This document shows, piece by piece, positions 33,106 to 45,767 of a stretch of 64,000 nucleotides of DNA. Within the stretch, counting starts at the first letter, position 1; each line of letters starts with the position of its first letter. The position numbers and the translations under genes were made by a program. Under the pieces are notes generated by a model, which worked only from the letters and a program-made list of their open reading frames with translations, ran no database searches and was not told the origin of the DNA. This DNA is from Holtermannia corniformis (Eukaryota; Basidiomycota; Tremellomycetes; Holtermanniales), in contig BCIJ01000014.1 of assembly GCA_001599935.1 (NCBI GenBank), positions 1 to 64,000 on the forward strand, in the 5' to 3' direction.

Positions 33106-33466
33106 TACTAGGCGGAGCCGCATTTGTGAGTCATATCACTTGCTCGTACGGTACTGATGCTCGCTCAGCGTGCTCGCACCTCTGTTCACGGCTGGAAAGT
33201 GGCGCGGTCGCGGTGTCGGCACGGCTCTCATAATGAGCAAAGGCAGCGATACCCTGATTTCACGATTATCTTGGATGTGGCAAAGGACGTCCCGGGCAAT
33301 CGGGCGTTCTACGAGCGGCTGGGGTTCACGCAGTTTGCACAGAGCGACAAGCTGATGTACATGGTTTGGCGACCGTAGCGATGAGATTGCCACAGTCAAA
33401 GCCACCAGGCACGGTCGCCTTGTTCGTGATCGTCGCTAGCGTTCACCACCGACAGCTTAGTGTCTC

Positions 33467-34232
33467 ATGACAGACAGTCCGGCTCTATCTGCTGCACGAG
33501 TTCAGCCCATCATCAGCAAGGTCTCCCTCGTGGACCTGCCTGAAGTCGTGAGCTGCCAGTGTCCATCGCATCTCGTTCGAGCTGACGTGCACGAGGTTGC
33601 TGGTGACCATGAGGCATTCTACGAAGACTATGACCTATCTGAGCCCCATCCGCGTTTACCTGCGGATCAACGCATAGCGAGGCGGGTTTGTCGCTATACC
33701 GTATTCCTGCAGGAGGAGAACGCGGACAAGGTCGAGTACTACCAAGCACGACACCCTGTGACAGGCGAGTTGATGGGTGCCGCACTCTGGCACACTCCTG
33801 GGACATGGCACAACCTTGGACGACCGACGGAGGGTGCAGCGGCTCAGGGCATTGGCGAAAAGGGAAGCGAATGGGAAGGAATCGACAAGGCCGTATGGGA
33901 TGCCTTCCTGGGCGACTTTGATGCTGGGCGACGACGACATCTTGAGGACGAGCAGCACTGGTCAGCCCTTTTCTGCCCGTCTCAGTATCGCCGACAGATA
34001 CAGGTACCTCGGCCCCATCTATACGGTTCCTCGCTTTCATCGCCAAGGCGTTGCCTCGGCTTTGATCCAGTCTCAGATCGACAAGCACCCAGACTCCACC
34101 ATGTACCTTGACGCCCGGATCGCGATCCACGAGACGTACAGGAAGCGAGGGTTTGAGATTGTCGAGGGCGGCAAGTTTTACCGCATGGTGCGCCGGCCGA
34201 ACGCAGGTTCCAGTCAGCAGGTAGCCCTGTGA
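33467..34232 (+). CDS. GNAT-family N-acetyltransferase (tandem copy 3, intact)
   Basis: Exons 33467-33547, 33596-33960 and 34004-34232 give 224 residues. The central exon is exactly as long as in copy 1 (365 nt). Shared features are VAGDHEAFYEDYDL, ARHPVTGELMGAALW, the acetyl-CoA loop RFHRQGVASALIQ and YRKRGFEIVEGGKFYRMV. The second intron starts with GTCAGC, a weak donor, but the joined frame HWYLGPIYTVP is typical of the family. Substrate unknown. It is more diverged from copy 1 than the broken copy 2 is. Confidence 0.85.
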
Positions 34233-35253
34233 TGTCTTCTTGCTCGGGCCAGTTGGCCGCGTTGGCGCGCCAGGGCTGGATTGCGCCTGCGCAGTCGCGA
34301 TCAGCAATACTAGTTGGTCTCACACATCGGCGCCTAGGCACCTGCATGACGCTCCAGCATCGCCTGACTGTCGCCAAACGGGTGATGCAGAGACCCGTTT
34401 TGCGAGCTATGCTTGGCTATGCTTCTCCCGACCACGCGTGGCACCTCTCTGATCGCCCCGTCGTAAGTTTGGTCCGCTTCTGGCGCCCATCGGCGGCCGA
34501 AGAAGACGCAGCGAGGTCGGGTCGATCCTGCTTGTCATCCATGTGACGTTGCTGCATCTGTCGCTCGGCAACTTGTTCTGCGGCAAGCGAGTTGCAAGCC
34601 GCGTCCGACCGTCTGCCTTTCGATCACCGCTCGGGACCGTGTGCGCCGTGTGCTCCGCAGCCATTGTGGCGCCCGACGCGTTGCAAGATCATCCACAGTC
34701 GCGATGAAACACGAATCCGTGGCAGGTCGCCTGAGGCATTTCCATTCACTAAAAGTCAATGTACCAGCGATGTGGTACCGCCCGGTTGACCACGACTGGT
34801 TGCTGTAGTGCATGGACAATGCTAGCTCCCACCGTGCTAAGCCTTTGGCGATCCCGGCCGTGCGCCGATCGCTGCACAATGCTCGCCCGCCGCTTTTTCC
34901 CTTTGTGTTTCACCCTACGCAGAGCGAACCCCTTTCGAACTTGGGCTATCCCCGTTCCGTCTGTTGCGTTCGCATCCCACCACGACCTTCTCAACACCGA
35001 CGTATATAGCGCAAGCGACGAGCCCAACAACTCTGCAACGCCCTCGACAGCCCCCGGAAACTGGCTTTCCGCTGCCGACTGCTGCGCGCCGGTACGTGAT
35101 GCGCACAGACAAAGGGGTCCACCGTGGCTAACGATAACATCTCGCCGCGTCCTCTCTTTGTCATATACAACAACCATCTCCATCGTACTATAATTCATCG
35201 ACTCGTACAGACACGCCAACCCGGCACACACACTCGTTCACACCTCAACCACC
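34233..35253. other. 1-kb intergenic region upstream of the DUF1996 gene
   Basis: No supportable gene on either strand. Frames near 34407-34664 and 34749-35231 (-) have no motifs or coherent exons. The last part is the promoter of the secreted DUF1996 protein; TATAATT at about 35189 lies 65 bp before its ATG and is a TATA candidate. Confidence 0.4.
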
Positions 35254-37663
35254 ATGCGCTCGCACTCGCTGCTTGCCGCCGCCGTCTTGGCAGTCGCCGC
35301 GGCGCCCGGCCTCGTCAATGCACAGGGTACATCCGACCACTTTGTACTCACCCAGGCCGGTACGATTTCGATCGCACGTATGGATCCCATCGTCAACCCG
35401 GGAACCGTCAGCAAGCACTTGCACACGATTGTCGGTGGCAGTCTCTTCAGCCGTGAGTCGCCGTCCTTTGTGCTCTTTGGCCTGGTGTGCGCACAAAAAT
35501 TCTGATAGGTGGCGATCTCCGAATCCCATGGCCTGTGCTCAGCAATCCGTTGCTGAGGGCACGGTGGATCCGAGCTTGAACCTGTTGTTAATTTTGGAGC
35601 TGCAGTCGCAGTCTGAGCTCGAGACCAATGTATTTGCAGTCGAGCTCAGCGTGATGACTGGAGCGGTGCTGAAAGGGCTGCTGGATGGTGAGCCGTGATC
35701 AAGGCTGAACCAGTCCTCGATCTACGCTCGAGCTAGCTGCACTGGCGCTAACTCTTGAAATTGATTCAATGGTTGGGCGGTGTTGGTGAAGTTAGCACTA
35801 TGCTAGAGCCAACTGAAATACCTCGGCATACGGAACATGCTTCAACCGTGTCCCTGCAGGCCGAACATCGAGACCTTGTCCGCGGATTCGACGCTGACCT
35901 GTCACAGAGAACCTCGGGGCGGCAGGCAGTCTCACAAAGTCCGAATGCTCCTCCATCATTGTTGGTGATGACAAGTGAGTTCTCGTCGTAGTCTGCACAC
36001 ATCGGCTAACGACGGCAGATCAAACTACTGGGCGCCGTCGCTTTTCGTGCGTATTTGGTTTAGCGCTCTTGCAAGGCCTAACTCCGCCTCGCGCAGTACA
36101 AATTCCAAAACGGCTCGCTATCACACATTCTCCACTCGACGCGCATCTACTACTTCCTCAAGACTGAAGATGTCAAGCCGTTCCCGCCCGGTTTCCGTAT
36201 GATCTCCGGTTTGTCAAACCAGCGCAACACGAGCGACCCGCGCTCTCAGGGTGTCATGTGGAACTGCAACCACGACAAGCAGACGAAAGAGCTGCCTTCG
36301 CAGACGCCGGGTCGTGGGCCGTGCGATGGTGTAGGGGCTGGTATCTTCTTTCCGAGCTGCGGGTTGGCGAACGGGGCGCTTGACTCCGCCAATCACTTGT
36401 GAGTGAGCCGGCAATGGGCTGCGCTGACAGTGCCAGCGACCACATGACGTGGCCATTCGACGGTCCATGGGAGACGCCGAACGGCCACAACTGCCCCGAC
36501 TCGTAAGCTTCATCGTGCAAAGCGCGACCGCGCTGACATCTGCAGGCACCCTATCAAGGCGGGTCAGAAGCCCCTCGCGATGCTAGATGCTCACCCCAGC
36601 GCAGTACCCAACGATCTTTATGGAGATCAACTATTACTTTACCGAGGATCAGCCGTGGCGCGATGATCCCGACCTTCTTGTGCTCTCCAACGGCGACTCT
36701 GTCGGTACAACGGTGAGCTGACTGCCTATGCCGATTGACGTACTGACCCTTGCAGTATCACGCCGACTTCCACAACGGGGTGAGTTAGACATATCGTGAT
36801 CGCTTGTGCTAAGTTCCGGTCAGTGGGTGCAATCGACTCTTGAGCAGACGATCAAGACGTGCGGTGCCGGCAAGGCCGTTGGCCAGGACCTCGAGAAGTG
36901 CCCAGCACTCGCCAAGTCGTTGCAGCCCGAGGCATACCGCAACTGCCATCTTCAAGGCAAGATTGTTGACGAGTGAGTGACACCAGCAATGATGTGCACG
37001 TACTGAGCAGGCAGGGACATTGGCCTCTACCGTCCCATCACCAAGCTACCGGGCTGCAACAAGCTCTGGCCGAAATCAGCCGGTGACAACCGACCAGACT
37101 GCACCGAGACCAACCCTCCGCCTTTCACATGGCCGACCTTGTTCTTCAACAACCTCCGGGTACGTGATCTCATAACCTGGTACGCGGCTGACAGCTACAG
37201 TACTGGCTCGCCGTTCCCATCAACGAGCCCAAGGGTGTCAACGAAGAGACGGTCGGCACTAGCAACGTTCTCGTTGACATCCCCAGCTTGGGCTACATTG
37301 GCGCTTCTACGTTGCAAAAGTGGTTATGGGGTGACGGCTCAAACGCCGCAACGACGACTACCCCGGTTCTCAACAACAATGCTGCCATCCCGGAAGAGAC
37401 GGGCAACGCGACGTCGCAAGCTGCCCCCTCTACATCCGCTTCAGCAACCTCGAGCGTCGAAGCACCGTCTTCTGCTATTGAAGACACTGCATCGTCGGCA
37501 ACCTCGTCCTCTGCCGCATTCACGTCCGGCAAGCCATCCAAGTGGTACGTCATACGTCGCAGGACCAGACACAGCTCACCCTCGCAGCAAGCGCACGCAA
37601 GCCGCAAAGCGAAACTACCTCGCTGCGCGTCATCGCAAGCGCTCCTTCAGCCGTGGTCACTGA
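35254..37663 (+). CDS. secreted DUF1996-domain protein with Ser/Thr-rich tail
   Basis: About 500 residues. A signal peptide (MRSHSLLAAAVLAVAAAPG, cut near VNAQG) is followed by the DUF1996 start DHFVLTQAGTISIARMDPIV and NPGTVSKHLHTIVGG. Further blocks are SNYWAPSLFYKFQNGSLSHI, GVMWNCNHDK, ANHLDHMTWPFDG, NYYFTEDQPWRDDP and PGCNKLWPKSAGD. This family is extracellular, often near WSC proteins, and its role is unknown. The tail is Ser/Thr/Ala-rich (SATSSSAAFTSG), then very basic (RTQAAKRNYLAARHRKRSF), ending at 37663. The first intron (35453-35907) is 455 nt, far above the local norm; the join FSQNLGAAGSLTKSEC is in frame and family-like. Other introns are short. Confidence 0.88.
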
Positions 37664-38048
37664 TCTCTGTCTCGTCTATTTGAGCAAGCAGCTGGCACTG
37701 CAAGTCTCGTTTGCACGTTTTGCGCATGTATCCAAGGAGCTGTGCTTCAGTTATGAATGTTTTTATACGTTGATCAAACAACTCATGCATCCGCACCAGC
37801 TTGCGCCTCTTCAATGTCCATCTCGGCAAGTGCTTGCCTGCCCTGATTGAGCAGACGCTAGGTCACCTTTTGAGTCACGCACCTGTATGCTTTATTGCAC
37901 ATCTGCCGGATCCGTGGTGTGCGGAACCCGCGCCTCGCTCCGCTCTTAACCTTGCCCTGCGATAGTCAGTAGTGTTTCTCGAATGTATGCTATATCGCAC
38001 AGCCAGATAATTCGCATCGACGTCTGATCAACGTTAGCCTCATCTATC
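37664..38048. other. convergent intergenic region between DUF1996 and NTO1-like genes
   Basis: This 385-bp stretch lies between two stop codons. It should hold both polyadenylation regions. No gene or repeat was seen. Confidence 0.4.
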
Positions 38049-41000
38049 TCAAGCGATGTACGACTGACCGTTGCTCTCGCCTAGTAGATCAAGCTTGTCT
38101 TCGGTCACCCAGCCATAGCTCGCCTGCGAGTCGAAGAATCGGACCAACCACGCTCTGCTTTCAGCATTTGATGCTTCCCCGAGGTCGAGAACGTTCTGTG
38201 GAACTTCGTCGCGGTCTTCGACGAGGTCGACAACCTCGGCGGGGAAGAAGGGGAATGACTCGACTGCTGGGGTCAGCCCGCTCGTAACGCTGGCACAGTA
38301 AGCCGACCTTTTGCCCACACTGTCCGAGATCAGCTTAGTTATACCCGACAAGAGACGCCGACTGACCTAAAGTACCGGCCGGGTATGAGTCGGGCGCCGG
38401 TTTCGCCTTCTTGTGCGACCGGCTAGCCTTGTTTGGTTCACGCAGTGGAGCTGCCGATGGTGATGCTTCTGCCGACCCGGCAGCTGCTTCTGCTTCTGTG
38501 TTTGCATGTGCTCCGCCAGGAATCTCGGCTTCGGCTTCGGCTTGGTCGTCGGCCGACGGCTCCCTCTTGCGCTTCTTGCTCGGCGCCGAGGGTGTCGCAC
38601 GAGCTCGAGTCCGCTTCTTTGGCGATGACGGTCGCGAAGACTCTGCGACTGCCGACTCTTCTGGTAGAGTCGGATCGACCACCATCGGGCTCGCCGACTT
38701 TTGAGCGGCGACGTCAGCCGCATTGCCATTCCGTGCCGTGCTTCGACGCGGGAGAGTTCGCCGCTTCGGCGACGACCGGGACGTCGCCTCTTTCTTTGCA
38801 TCGTCCTCGGTGACAACGGCAGCCCCTACGTGATCTGATTCGACAGCCATACTAGGTGACTTTGGCGATGCTGCGGTTGGCGGCTCGTCTGCATCGGACG
38901 AAATCGGACTCAGGCTACTGTCGGTTCTTGACGAATCCAGTCGGTCCCTCGAAGGCCCAGCTTCAGTCGACAAGGTTGCTGACCCATCATGTGTTCGACG
39001 TCGGTCCCCTGTACAACGTCAGCTCTGCCCGGCTCAGACGCCCACGCACTCTTTCGCGGCTTTGGCCCGTCTGACTCCTTGCGCTCAACCCTGTTGCCAC
39101 GTTTGCTACCAGCGGGCAGCACCCAGCCGACATTGAAGCGCTTGAACAGATCCTCTCCATTAACTTGCTCGACCGTCAACTCCATGTTCTTCTCCATTTC
39201 CCGACGTTCCGTTTCGGTAATGTGTGCCAAGGTCCGCACGCCAACGACACCGCGCTCGGGGCGAGCAGTGCGACTTCGAGGTGCCGATTCGGTCGTCGAC
39301 GCTGACGTCTCGACCTCTCTGCCACGAGTACCGCGTCTGCGGCTAGAGGTCGAGCTCTCCGCTTTGGGTTCGTCAACCTCGACATGTGAACTGCTAGCGT
39401 CTGCTTCCGCCTCGAATGCCTGTGTGAGCGCTTGTGCAGCTCTCGTGGGTCTGGCCGAGACACGAGATTCAGCAAGCTTCTCAGCCCATACTTGCTGACG
39501 CTCGGCCCAGGACATGCGAGATTTCTTACTCTTCGGCTTCGGCTTCTTCTCCTCTGGCGGTGGCGGCGGCGGGGTCGGTGGTCTGGGCGGCTCGAGCTCA
39601 AATGCAAACATTGACGCGAGGACATCGCGCTGTGGATTGGAAGATGGCCCCAGCAGCATCTCGAGAGTCTCTGATCGTGGTTCGAGCGACCCGGATGTTG
39701 CGTCGTCCGATGGCCCAAGAGTGCTGTGCAGCTCATCAAGTTCTGCCAGTAGCGGCTCGGCGTTCTTCTTGAGTCTTCCTGCCGTCCGGTGGAACAACGA
39801 ATCGACGGCATTGTACGTCATGGCGTTGTCGAGCACAAGCAGGACGTCGCGCTGTGTTGTCAGCCCTCGGCAGGCAGAGGGGAGCACAGGAAATCACCTT
39901 GAATTCCGCAACATTGCGGTATAGCCGAGCTTCGAGCTTCTCGTCGATCGCAAGCCAGCACATTGGTTCCTTGATCACCTCAAAATAGTCTGGCACTTCA
40001 GTCCTCGACACGGGATTCAGGAAGAGCTCGGTACGATCCATCCTGAGTTGTCAGTCTCGCCCAGGGTATGCCCTGCGACTCACGCCGAGACCTTTTCCAA
40101 GATGAGCTGCAGCTTGCTGACGTGTGGGAAGACAAAGTCGTCAATCAGATCCTTGATGCACTGGGCTTGGCGCAGCTTTTCGCGTTCTCGCTTGCGCACG
40201 AGTTCGGCGAGCATGCGGACCTTTTCAAGGTCTGTGCGGAGGCGGACGAGGAACTGGGAGTGTTAGCGAGTCCATCAGGTTGCAAACCGGGACGCACGCC
40301 GTGCTTCCTCGCCTTGTCCTCTTCAGACTCCTCCTTGAGCGCATTCGATGCCGTCCAAGGCTAGACCAATCAGATGTGATCCTGCACCCTGGTACATACA
40401 CACCTCGAGATGCAGACGCTTCAACAGTGGCGCGCCTCGCCTCGCCTCGCGCTTCAAGCTCCAGTACCGGCACAGCCGTTCAATGAACGGCATCTTCTTC
40501 CGAACGGCAACCTTCGCAACGTAGTCCGCAAGCTTATTAACGATGATGGAGGGGACAAGAGGTGGACCTGGCCGATACGACTTTGTATGTGCACGTGCAG
40601 ACTTTGTCGTAGTGACGGGCCCGGCGGCTTCGTCGTCGTCGTCGGGCAACTGACGGCGCGGAGCATCGGCCTGCAGAGGTCAAAGAGTTGCACGCTGGGT
40701 GAGGTACGCACCGGCAGATGACGCTCGCAGAAAGCTCGGAGGACCCCATCGGTCCCCATACTCTTCATACTCATCAACAATCCCTCTTGTCGAGCGCACG
40801 AGACATGGAACGCGGTAAAGCACGACCGGTTATCGCATTGGATGCACGCGCCGGAGCGCGTCTTGCACAGCGAGCAGACCTGCGGATGATTAGTTACACT
40901 AGCATGATCGCGGCGCGGATCCCCGCGTCTGCGATGCGATGGATCTTGCAGCTGACCAGCTTCCATCGACTCTTTGGCACATCGTTCACACCCTCAATCG

Positions 41001-42052
41001 GTTCCATGTAGATGGTGTTGCCGACGCCGACCTCGGGGATCCAGATCGCACACAAGAGGTGAGCCCAGTGACCTGTCGATGTTTGCTTGAACGCTCCGCC
41101 TTCGTTGGGACAGAACAAGCACGACTATCGCAATCAGTCTAGTCTCTCGTACGATGCGGGACACGACTCACCACGGGGTTCTCGGGTGATACGGTGCATT
41201 TGCGGCAGAGCCACTGGCCTTCTGGAATGTACGGCACGCCATAGCAATCTGTCATGTCAGCTTTGAACGATGCCAGTTGTGACACGTACCCTGATGAACA
41301 GCAAGGTTACATCCGTCGCAGAACACGATCGCGTTCGAGTTTTCGCCCTCGCCATCGTCACAGATTGCACATTTCGAGTCTTCGACCGGTAGATGCGAAG
41401 CCGGCTGCGGGACGCGCTTGATCTAGGTGATATTAGCCCGCTGTAATTCTGTGCAAATGGAGGACACACCAAGTCGAACCATTCCTTCTCGAGCTTGTCC
41501 ATGATGATCTCGAATGTCTCGTACGAAATTGGGCCTGACTGATCCTTGCGCCGCTCGGCGTTGATCGAGTCGAGCCATTCTTGATCTATACCTCGTCAAC
41601 ATTGCAGGTAGGCTCAAGAAGCGGTGACAGACCTTGCTCATCCATGTCATATTCGACTTGCTTGGCTAACTCGGATTCGATAGGCTCTACGGCATCGTCA
41701 GCATGGTCGGTCAGCTCAAGGTGCTCCCGGCACGGCCAGGGCTATGGCTGAACGCTGATCACGCATCGAGCTCTGTATGCGTACACGCACCAATATGGCG
41801 TATATAGTAATCAGGCCGCTCAAAGTCGGAGAAGTCATTGTCTGCACGAGTAATCAGCTGTACGCCGGTCTCTGCAACAGACACGTACACCCATATGATC
41901 TGCTCTGTTCCTATGAACCCGTCAGCAGCCTCCACATCGACAAGGCGCGCACATACCGAGTGCACGCCGGCTGGCAGCGTTAAGGCCTTGTCATCCGTGA
42001 CGAGCCGGAACGAGACCTTTGGCACGACCGGAAGCTGGCTGGACGACGCCAT
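38049..42052 (-). CDS. NTO1/BRPF-like chromatin protein (PHD, extended PHD, bromodomain, PWWP)
   Basis: A many-exon gene of about 1150 residues. The N-terminal EPC-like part reads [18 protein letters not shown] and [15 protein letters not shown]1 has [20 protein letters not shown] and [17 protein letters not shown]. The extended PHD has [28 protein letters not shown] and [15 protein letters not shown] bromodomain follows with [20 protein letters not shown] and NAMTYN. Long acidic/basic disordered stretches with several Lys/Arg clusters come next. The end, [12 protein letters not shown] to [20 protein letters not shown], looks like the PWWP domain of BRPF proteins. Members scaffold MYST acetyltransferase complexes (NuA3 in yeast, MOZ/MORF in animals) and bind histone H3. 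The start ATG at 42052 opens [13 protein letters not shown]. Confidence 0.88.
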
Positions 42053-42315
42053 TGGTCCTGGAATAGATGTGCCAGTACAGTCTTCCCAGTGCTTTCCGTC
42101 TTCACAATGAGCTCGGCAGCGTGCTGTTTGTGTTGCTGTGCGAATTGCTAGCGAAGTGCTAGAGCGAGCTGAACAAGTTACGTAATCCACGCAACTCATC
42201 CGCGCCTGATTTGTTTGTCTCGCCTCGTGTTCGACTTGCTCTCGCAAGATCAATCATCCCATGGCACAGTAGAGACAGCACTGACGACCTCTTTTGCTTG
42301 GAAGAAGAAGACAGG
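42053..42315. promoter_or_regulatory. divergent promoter, NTO1-like (-) and SAP protein (+)
   Basis: 263 bp between two start codons. It must hold both promoters. No clear box was identified. Confidence 0.4.
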
Positions 42316-45300
42316 ATGGACGAAGAAGACGAGATTCTCTGGAAGTGAGTTGGCGGAACCGTCTGCGAGCGGGATTGACGTGATCATCAGCGAAGCAGCG
42401 CTCAACAGCCTTAAGCGGCACCAGCTGCTGTCCCTCTCGCGCAAATATGGACTCAAGGGCTCTGGCAAGGTCGGTACAGTCTTCTCAGCTACCACGACAT
42501 ACCAGAGGCTCACGCGTTCCCGCAGAATACTGACCTGGTGGCAAGGCTCCAAGAATGTTTGTTCATCATCTACACCTGTCCCCTCCTTTGAAGCATGTTT
42601 TGACCCCTATCTACGCACAGATGGCCAATCGATGGAGGCATCGCATATGAGCATCGACATCACAAGAGACGACTCGGTCACTATGAGCGAGAACGACGGG
42701 ACGGACGGTGAAGGGTATCAGTATACGTCCTCGCCTGTGCACAGACCTGCGACGCCCGAGACCGACACGGCGTCCGAAGCGGACCAAGAAGAGTCTACGA
42801 CGCCGCAGCAAACACCGTCAGCCCGTCACACGCACCCGTTGTTTCTGCCGCCACCTCAACCTTCGCCGCGTCAACTGCCAGCGATCCCAGATCACCTCTT
42901 GGATCAAATCACACATGGCACTAGCAAGCGCCCACGACCCACTTCGAGCATCTACTCGAATGAAACGGCAAAGCAGTGGGAGGTCCTCGACGACGATGGG
43001 GCTAGTCTGGCGAGCCCGGCAAAGGGCCAGCAGACGCCTGGCCATGGCTCGTGGAAAAGTGCGGGGAATGGCGAGAGTCTCGCAAAGCGAATGAGCAACG
43101 CCAAGGCGGTGGACGAGTTTGGCGGCGGTCTCCCTCGGAGTGATAGTGCGGGTAAGTCGTGCCTGTATTCTTCAAGATTGCGTTGACGCTGGGCAGGATC
43201 CGCATCCTCACGCACCAAGGCGTCACTCAAAGCACTCGCGTCATCATTGCGCAGATCAACCTCCAAAGTATTGTTATCGAACAGTACCGAGGACGCCGTC
43301 TCGCCACCGCCCGTCCCAGCACTCGAACCATCACCTCCTCCAAGCCCAGCACCAACAGTCGGCGTGCCCAAGCGCCACCCTCACGCCTCGCTCGGTGCCA
43401 ACAGCACCATTCGCATGGTGTCGACGACTTCCTTGCCTCTGTCACCAGGCAGTCCCGCTCCGGCACGACAAAACTCGCCTGAACACCCTGATCTGCCCGC
43501 CATGCACTCTTTCGCGCGCTACCAGCCGACACTGTCGCCTTCGGGCTCTCAGGCATCGACAATCTACGCGAGTACGATCGCAACAGGTCACGGTCGGAAT
43601 GGCAGCATAGCCGGGACCATCCTCGGTAGCCAAGCTTCCGGCTTCTTTGGCCAGGGCTCGATCCAGACCCCTGGTCTCATCATGGGCTCGGCGAGCCTCG
43701 CGGCAGTCTACCCACCGCTACCGATCCTCCCAAGCCAGTACGCCAAGCCAGTACCGCCAGCCACACCGGGCCCTCAGAGCCCACCAGGCGCGTTCGTATT
43801 TGGCTCGCCTCTCCCGTCCAACGGGATCTCGAACGAAGAGTTCTCAAGCGCAGGCTTGAAACTTCTCGAGGAGATGAACGCGCGCCTAGGCGAGCGCGGT
43901 GGCAAGATGGGCAAGGAGCTGCTCAAGGGCAAAGCCGTCGATCTAGGCAAGACGGTCAAGACGGATTCAGCGGTCGACGGTGTGAATGGGTTTGGGTTGT
44001 CGAGTGGCGTCAAGGATAGGTTTCAGGAAGCGCATGAACGCGAGTTTGCAAAGTGAGCCGCTCGCGTCATCGAAAGACCGAGCTGACAGCGCAGAATGGC
44101 GTCCATTACGACACACGCCGCTGCCCGCCGCGGTATGTCGGTCCCACCGCCGCGTCCGACATCGTCCGTCCACTCATCTCTGACTTCGCGCGTCGCAATG
44201 TCGACCGTGACCCTGCCCCTCTCAAGCTCGTCCTCCACGGCGCGACCCAAGCGCAAGCTCGCAACGGCCGCAACGACACCCTCCGCGCCGAACGGATTGC
44301 CACTTGCGCCAGTGGCTGAAGACGAGCAGGGGCGCAACAAGCGCTCAAAGCTGAGCATCAGCGCTTCATTCAGCCTTGGCACGCTCGGACGTGCGAGGAA
44401 AGCGTCGGGCGAGACGTCGGAGCTGATGCGCAAGATGCGCGAGAAGCGTGAGAAGCGGAGGAGCATGGCGGGTCTTGCGGCCAAGGGTGCGTTCGCTGGG
44501 AGACGATGGATCAGTTGCTGATGCTCGCAGCGCGCCGGCTCAGTGGCAAGCTTGGATTCTTGAAGAAGCCAACAGAGCCAGTGCCAGAACTCCCACGTAG
44601 AAAGTTTGACTTTCAATCGTCCCTTCGCCGAGGCTCGACCTCGCTCCGTACCACGACGCAGGAGATCGGCGCTTCGCTTCGTCGCAACAAGTCGACATTG
44701 TCGACTGACCTGTTGTCAATGTCCAGCAGGCCAGAGACGGCGTCGACGGTTAGCATCTTGAAGCACGTAGGGACGCCGAACAGGTCGCGCCCCGCGTTGC
44801 CTAGGTTCGATGCGGATGATGCCGATACGACACGCGGGTCCATGGCGCCACCACCTGTGCCGCCGATTCCGAACAAGCTGCCTGTCGCAAAACCGCTTGG
44901 GCCCCGTCCAGCGGCGCGTCAAGAGACGACTGTTCGACAACCTCCAGCTCCCGTCGTTCGTCGGGACACGACCGCCTCAGGCGCAGTAACGCCCAGGCCG
45001 CAAGGGCCTCGCCAACCCGCCTCGGGTGCTCCCAAGCCTGAAGCGTTTGCAACCCCCGCCAAGCCTGCTGGACCTCGCCAGCATTCACTCTACCAGCCTA
45101 CCGCAAGCTCTCTCGCTCGTATGCAGGCTACAGTGCGTCCGCGCGCTGGAAAGTCCAGTACCGGTCCTGGTGATCTCAGCACCGCTTCGTCTTCCACCTC
45201 GATCCTCAGCCCCGCTACGCGTGCCAACGAGAGCAGCTCGACGCTTGTTTCGACGCCAGTCAAAACACCCGTGCGCCCAAAGAACCCGCCATCGAGCACG

Positions 45301-45498
45301 CCGAACCAATCGGCCCGCGCGGCCGCTCGTGCCAGAGGTAAAGCGTATGACTCGGGCTTGCGGGCTGTCAAGTCCAGGGGCGATCTGAGGGCAGAAATGG
45401 CGCTCCAGGCGAAACGGAATGAGATCAAGGCAAAGCGAGAGAGGGTGACGGAACAGAGGAAGCTGGAGGAGCTGTTGGGTGAGGGTCGGGCGGTGTGA
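42316..45498 (+). CDS. large SAP-domain protein, possibly NuSAP-like
   Basis: About 960 residues. The start ATG opens MDEEDEILWN. After the first intron comes EAALNSLKRHQLLSLSRKYG, then LKGSGK joined to NTDLVARLQE. This is a SAP motif, two helices that bind DNA. The rest is mainly disordered, rich in Ser, Pro, Thr and Ala, with basic patches (RPKRKLATAAT, MRKMREKREKRRS, RRKFDFQSSLRRGS). The last 40 residues form a charged helix, ALQAKRNEIKAKRERVTEQR. An N-terminal SAP motif, basic linkers and a C-terminal KR-rich helix are the layout of animal NuSAP, a mitotic spindle and chromatin protein. That link is inference from architecture only. Introns of 43-65 nt with in-frame joins were read. Confidence 0.65.
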
Positions 45499-45767
45499 AG
45501 GGAGTAAGGAGTAGGAGTCTGCTTGACGTTTGTTTGTAGTATACACGGCGCGGTGCGCCGCATGACATTGACTGTGGATGATCTCTTGCTGCATGCACTA
45601 GCAAAGAACACCTGTCGATCGAATCTCATTTGCCCACCCGGGTATGCCAAGCGAGTGTGTAAATAGACCTGATATTTCATTGCCCACATATGAACTATCA
45701 TCTATGCGCACAGTGCGCTACAAAGCCCAAGAGTATACTACAACTCCCGCCACGTTATGAGGAACTC

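Larger units (their letters stand above)
30078..33378 (+). pseudogene. GNAT acetyltransferase copy 2, broken and split by an insertion
   Basis: The 5' half (30078 to about 30525) matches copy 1 from the start codon to SWDALDAVRA. The 3' half (about 33105-33378) resumes at AEPHF and, after an intron (33126-33168), continues with VLAPLFTAGKWRGRGVGTALI to LMYMVWRP. Between them lie about 2.58 kb of foreign sequence. There are further lesions: a frameshift near 30233 after FDLPS, an in-frame TAA at 30398-30400 where copy 1 has Gln, and a one-base shift near 33240 after IMSKG. The protein cannot be made. Spacing to copies 1 and 3 is only 134 and 88 bp, so this was once an ordinary tandem gene. Confidence 0.88.
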